This document shows, piece by piece, positions 61,161 through 64,000 of a DNA stretch of 64,000 nt. The position numbers were made by a program, and so were the translations under genes. The notes beneath the pieces are model-generated. The model saw only the letters and a program-made list of their open reading frames with translations, made no database searches and was not told the origin of the DNA. Origin of the DNA: an uncultured cyanobacterium (lineage in GTDB: Bacteria; Cyanobacteriota; Cyanobacteriia; PCC-6307; Cyanobiaceae); assembly GCA_903871775.1 (NCBI GenBank), contig CAIQIA010000016.1:124001-188000 (forward strand), in the 5' to 3' direction. How positions within the stretch are numbered: position 1 is the first letter of the stretch; each line of letters begins with the position of its first letter.

Positions 61161-62080
61161 GCGCCACCGCTCCGCTGCTGCTGATCGGCCGCCAGGGGCA
61201 GGTGGCCAGCGCCCTGCAGCGCCTCGCCCCCACCCTTCTGCCCGAGCGGCCCCTGGTGGTGCTGGGTCGCCCCGACCTCGACCTGGCCGCCCCCGCCGTC
61301 GAGCTCGAGGCCGCCCTGACCGCCGCCCTCGACCGGCACCGGCCGGCCCTGGTGCTCAACGCCGCCGCCTACACCGCCGTCGACCGGGCCGAAACCGAGG
61401 CGGCCCTCGCCGAAGCCGTCAACGGCACCGCCGTCGGTGTGCTGGCCCGCCAGTGCGCCGCCCGCGACCTGCCCCTGTTTCACCTCTCCACCGATTACGT
61501 CTTCGACGGCAGCGGCGAGCGGCCCTGGCGCGAAGACGATCCCACCGGCCCCCTGGGGGTCTATGGCGCCAGCAAGCTGGCCGGCGAACAGGCCCTGCGG
61601 GCCGCCGGCGGCCGCCATCTGCTGCTGCGGGTCAGCTGGGTGTTCGGCCACGAGGGGGCCAACTTCGTGCGCACCATGCTGCGGCTGGCCGCCGACCGGC
61701 CCGCCCTGCGGGTGGTCGACGACCAGGTGGGCGGCCCCACCAGCGCCGAAGCCATCGCCCGCATCTGGCTCACCCTCGTCCCCCGCGCCCTGGCCGACCC
61801 CACCGGCTTCGCCTGGGGCACCTACCACGTCGCCGGCACACCGGCCCTCAGCTGGTGCGGCTTCGCCGCCGAGATCTTCTCCCAGGCGGTCGACCTCGGC
61901 CTGCTCAGCGCCGCCCCCACCCTCGAGCCCATCCCCACCAGCGCCTACCCCACCCCGGCCCGGCGCCCCCCCAACTCGCGCCTCGACGGCACGGCCTTCA
62001 CCGCCGCCTTCGGCCTGCCCCAGCCCGACTGGCGCGACGATCTGCACCACTGCCTGCTCGCCTGGACATCCCAGCCATGA
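61157..62080 (+). CDS. rmlD: dTDP-4-dehydrorhamnose reductase
   Basis: A 307-residue SDR enzyme, last step to dTDP-L-rhamnose. [18 protein letters not shown] is the cofactor loop, [16 protein letters not shown] and [16 protein letters not shown] are diagnostic, Tyr-Lys is in [12 protein letters not shown], and [18 protein letters not shown] and [10 protein letters not shown] follow. It overlaps rmlA and rmlB by 4 bp each. Confidence 0.94.
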   Translation: MSATAPLLLIGRQGQVASALQRLAPTLLPERPLVVLGRPDLDLAAPAVELEAALTAALDRHRPALVLNAAAYTAVDRAETEAALAEAVNGTAVGVLARQCAARDLPLFHLSTDYVFDGSGERPWREDDPTGPLGVYGASKLAGEQALRAAGGRHLLLRVSWVFGHEGANFVRTMLRLAADRPALRVVDDQVGGPTSAEAIARIWLTLVPRALADPTGFAWGTYHVAGTPALSWCGFAAEIFSQAVDLGLLSAAPTLEPIPTSAYPTPARRPPNSRLDGTAFTAAFGLPQPDWRDDLHHCLLAWTSQP

Positions 62081-63153
62081 CCCGTTCGCTTCTGATCACC
62101 GGCGGCGCCGGCTTCATCGCCGGCAACCTGGTGCACCACTGGGCCGCCGCCCATCCGGCCGATCGCCTGGTGGTGCTCGATGCCCTCACCTACGCCGGCA
62201 ACCGGGCCACCATCGCACCGCTCATCGACAGCGGCCGGGTGGCCTTCGTGCACGGCAGCATCACCGATGGGCCGCTGGTGACCGCGCTGCTGGCCGACCA
62301 CGGCATCACCCATGTGGCCCACCTGGCCGCCGAATCCCACGTCGACCGTTCGATCAGCGGCCCCGGCGCCTTTCTCGACACCAACATCCACGGCACCTTC
62401 GTGCTGCTCGAGGCCTTCCGCACCCACTGGACCGCCGCCGGCAGCCCCGACCACTGGCGCTTTCTGCACGTGAGCACCGACGAGGTGTTCGGCTCCCTCG
62501 AACCCCACGACCCCGCCTTCCACGAAGGCACCCCCTACGCCCCCCGCTCGCCCTATGCCGCCAGCAAGGCCGCCAGCGACCACCTGGCCCGCGCCTGGCA
62601 GCACACCTACGGCCTGCCGGTGCTGGTGAGCAACTGCTCCAACAACTACGGGCCCTACCACTTCCCCGAGAAGCTCATCCCCCTCACCCTCATCAACATC
62701 CTGCTGGGGCGGCCCATCCCGGTCTACGGCGACGGCCAGAACGTGCGCGACTGGCTGTTCGTCGAAGACCACTGCCGCGCCCTCGACCGCATCCTCGAGG
62801 CCGGCACCCCCGGCGGCACCTACTGCATCGGCGGCTGCAACGAGGTGGCCAACCTCGACCTGGTGCATCAGCTCTGCGACCTGATGGACGAACTGGCCCC
62901 CGAGCTGCCCGTGCGCCCCAGCCGCGGCCTGATCCGCTTCGTGGCCGACCGGCCCGGCCACGACCGCCGCTATGCCATCGATGCCTCGCTGCTGCAGCGC
63001 GAGCTGGGCTGGCAGCCGCAGGTCACCGTCGCCGAAGGCCTGCGCCGCACGGTGGCCTGGTACCTGGCCCATCCCGACTGGTGGCGGCCCCTGCTCTCCG
63101 ACACCTACGCCGCCTACCTCGACAGCCAGTACGCCCAACGGCTCAACCCCTGA
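62077..63153 (+). CDS. rmlB: dTDP-glucose 4,6-dehydratase
   Basis: The 358-residue enzyme starts at ATG 62077, overlapping the rmlD stop by 4 bp. ITGGAGFIAGNLVHHW is the NAD loop; the third glycine of GxxGxxG is Ala, one place before a Gly. HLAAESHVDRSI, HVSTDEVFGSL (catalytic Thr-Asp-Glu) and YAASKAASDHL are as expected. NCSNNYGPYHFPEKLIPLTL and RDWLFVEDHC complete the signature. It makes dTDP-4-keto-6-deoxyglucose. Confidence 0.95.
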   Translation: MTRSLLITGGAGFIAGNLVHHWAAAHPADRLVVLDALTYAGNRATIAPLIDSGRVAFVHGSITDGPLVTALLADHGITHVAHLAAESHVDRSISGPGAFLDTNIHGTFVLLEAFRTHWTAAGSPDHWRFLHVSTDEVFGSLEPHDPAFHEGTPYAPRSPYAASKAASDHLARAWQHTYGLPVLVSNCSNNYGPYHFPEKLIPLTLINILLGRPIPVYGDGQNVRDWLFVEDHCRALDRILEAGTPGGTYCIGGCNEVANLDLVHQLCDLMDELAPELPVRPSRGLIRFVADRPGHDRRYAIDASLLQRELGWQPQVTVAEGLRRTVAWYLAHPDWWRPLLSDTYAAYLDSQYAQRLNP

Positions 63154-63158
63154 CCGCC

Positions 63159-63734
63159 ATGGAGATCGAACCCCAGTCCATCCCCGAGGTGCTGCTGCTC
63201 AAGCCGAAGGTGTTCGGCGACGAACGCGGCTTCTTCGTCGAGACCGCTCGCGAGACGGTGCTGCGCGAGGCCGGCATCCCGCCCCTGGTGCAGCACAACC
63301 AGTCGCGCTCGGGTGCCGGCGTGCTGCGGGGCCTGCACTACCAGCTGGTGCAGCCCCAGGGCAAGCTGGTGCGCTGCGCCCGCGGCCGGGTCTTCGATGT
63401 GGCGGTCGACGTGCGCCGCGGCTCCCCCTGGTACGGCCAGTGGGTGGGCGCCGTGCTCGATGACGTGAACCACCATCAGCTGTGGGTGCCCCCCGGCTTC
63501 GCCCATGGCTTCGTGGTGCTCAGCCCCCTCGCCGACTTCTGCTACCTCTGCTCTGACTACTACCATCCGCCGTCAGAGCAGGGCATCCGCTGGGACGACC
63601 CCGCCATCGCCATCGCCTGGCCCCCCCTGCCCGAGGGGGTGACCGTGCAGCTGTCGGCCAAGGACCAGGCGGCCCCCACCCTCGCCGCCCAGGCTGCTGA
63701 ACGACTGCCAGTGTTCACGGCCGCGGCGCCGTGA
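63159..63734 (+). CDS. rmlC: dTDP-4-dehydrorhamnose 3,5-epimerase
   Basis: The 191-residue enzyme starts at ATG 63159, 5 bp after rmlB. Cupin motifs: DERGFFVETARETV, QHNQSRSGAGVLRGLHYQ with the catalytic His, QGKLVRCARGRVFDVAVDV, then WVPPGFAHGFVVLS and CYLCSDYYHP with the active-site Tyr region. Length is normal. It completes the four-gene dTDP-L-rhamnose set. Its end overlaps a convergent small gene by 20 bp. Confidence 0.95.
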   Translation: MEIEPQSIPEVLLLKPKVFGDERGFFVETARETVLREAGIPPLVQHNQSRSGAGVLRGLHYQLVQPQGKLVRCARGRVFDVAVDVRRGSPWYGQWVGAVLDDVNHHQLWVPPGFAHGFVVLSPLADFCYLCSDYYHPPSEQGIRWDDPAIAIAWPPLPEGVTVQLSAKDQAAPTLAAQAAERLPVFTAAAP

Positions 63735-63939
63735 GGCGGCCCCCCAGCCAGCCCAGCACCAGCCCCACCCCCAGCCCCTGCAGCTGCCAGAACTGGTGCC
63801 GGTAGCGGTAGGGCACCGACCCCAGCTGCAAACCCACCCACAGGGCCAGGGCCACCCCCAGCAGCACCCCGCCGCCGCGCACCAGGCCACCGCCCTCGGG
63901 CGGCCGTCGATCGAGGGGCCCGTCGGCCAAGGCAATCAA
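63715..63939 (-). CDS. Small membrane protein, start uncertain
   Basis: About 74 residues from TTG 63939, but the frame stays open to the window edge, so the start may lie outside. Two hydrophobic stretches, GVLLGVALALWVGLQLG and LQGLGVGLVLGWLGGRL, separated by SVPYRYRHQFWQ, suggest a hairpin membrane protein. It converges on rmlC. Function is unknown. Confidence 0.45.
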   Translation of the reverse strand: MIALADGPLDRRPPEGGGLVRGGGVLLGVALALWVGLQLGSVPYRYRHQFWQLQGLGVGLVLGWLGGRLTAPRP

Positions 63940-64000
63940 TGCGCACGCCGTAATCTTGCCGCAGCCAGGCGCCCGCGTCGTCGACCCTTCGGTTCCCCTG

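Noticed and set aside
1-64000. CRISPR arrays, tRNA or rRNA genes
   Set aside because: No regularly spaced repeats and no recognisable tRNA or rRNA sequence were seen on either strand, though weak tRNAs cannot be excluded without a covariance search.

Overview
The window is a GC-rich bacterial chromosomal segment devoted almost entirely to building and decorating surface glycans. No rRNA, tRNA or other marker gene is present, so the host is inferred. High GC, tightly overlapping genes with few Shine-Dalgarno sites, TPR-glycosyltransferase fusions, a Uma2-type protein, and many worn-down VapBC/HEPN-MNT/Fic modules fit a picocyanobacterium of the Cyanobium/Synechococcus type (moderate confidence).

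Layout. 0-0.3 kb: start of a Thr/Asn/Gly-rich protein without a signal peptide, running off the left edge, a plausible type I secretion substrate. 0.4-5.3 kb (minus): sulfotransferase, TPR protein and GT2-GT61 fusion. 5.4-11.3 kb (plus): TPR protein, parvulin-type isomerase, ABC exporter with cyclic-nucleotide-binding and C39-like domains, and HlyD adaptor, i.e. the inner-membrane part of a type I secretion machine. 11.3-19.6 kb: GT4 and GT2 enzymes, TPR proteins, three unrecognised proteins and a methyltransferase. 19.8-26.4 kb: an AT-richer island with a DUF707-like gene, two generations of IS5/IS1182-like elements, an apparently intact IS3 element inserted in an older IS3 remnant, and a GT2-like gene.

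26.6-30.9 kb: rfbF-rfbG-rfbH plus a reductase/epimerase (CDP-3,6-dideoxyhexose). 31.4-42.6 kb (minus): GT4, GT2, a TPR protein with two sulfotransferase-like domains, another sulfotransferase and an SLC13-type anion transporter with RCK-C domains. 42.6-45.9 kb: about 3.3 kb of toxin-antitoxin fragments, including a Fic gene with a perfect palindrome before its start. A 57-bp direct repeat flanks the block and spans the junction between an upstream glycosyltransferase gene and the transporter gene. 46-51.5 kb: a WcbI-glycosyltransferase reading frame split by one amber codon, an orphan domain fragment, a Uma2 gene and a frameshifted glycosyltransferase. 51.6-54.2 kb: gmd and fcl (GDP-L-fucose), separated by an eroded HepT-MntA pair. 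54.2-60.2 kb: a frameshifted pseudogene, a GT-D-like enzyme, an FkbH-like protein and another sulfotransferase. 60.3-63.7 kb: rmlA-rmlD-rmlB-rmlC (dTDP-L-rhamnose).

Together the genes encode three activated-sugar pathways, at least nine glycosyltransferase-like proteins, four sulfotransferase-like proteins, a candidate sulfate-type transporter and a type I exporter. The simplest joint reading is synthesis of a sulfated, deoxysugar-rich glycan, possibly attached to a type I-secreted surface protein. That link is inferred from gene content only. Frameshifts, nonsense codons and duplicated scraps show a locus under active rearrangement.
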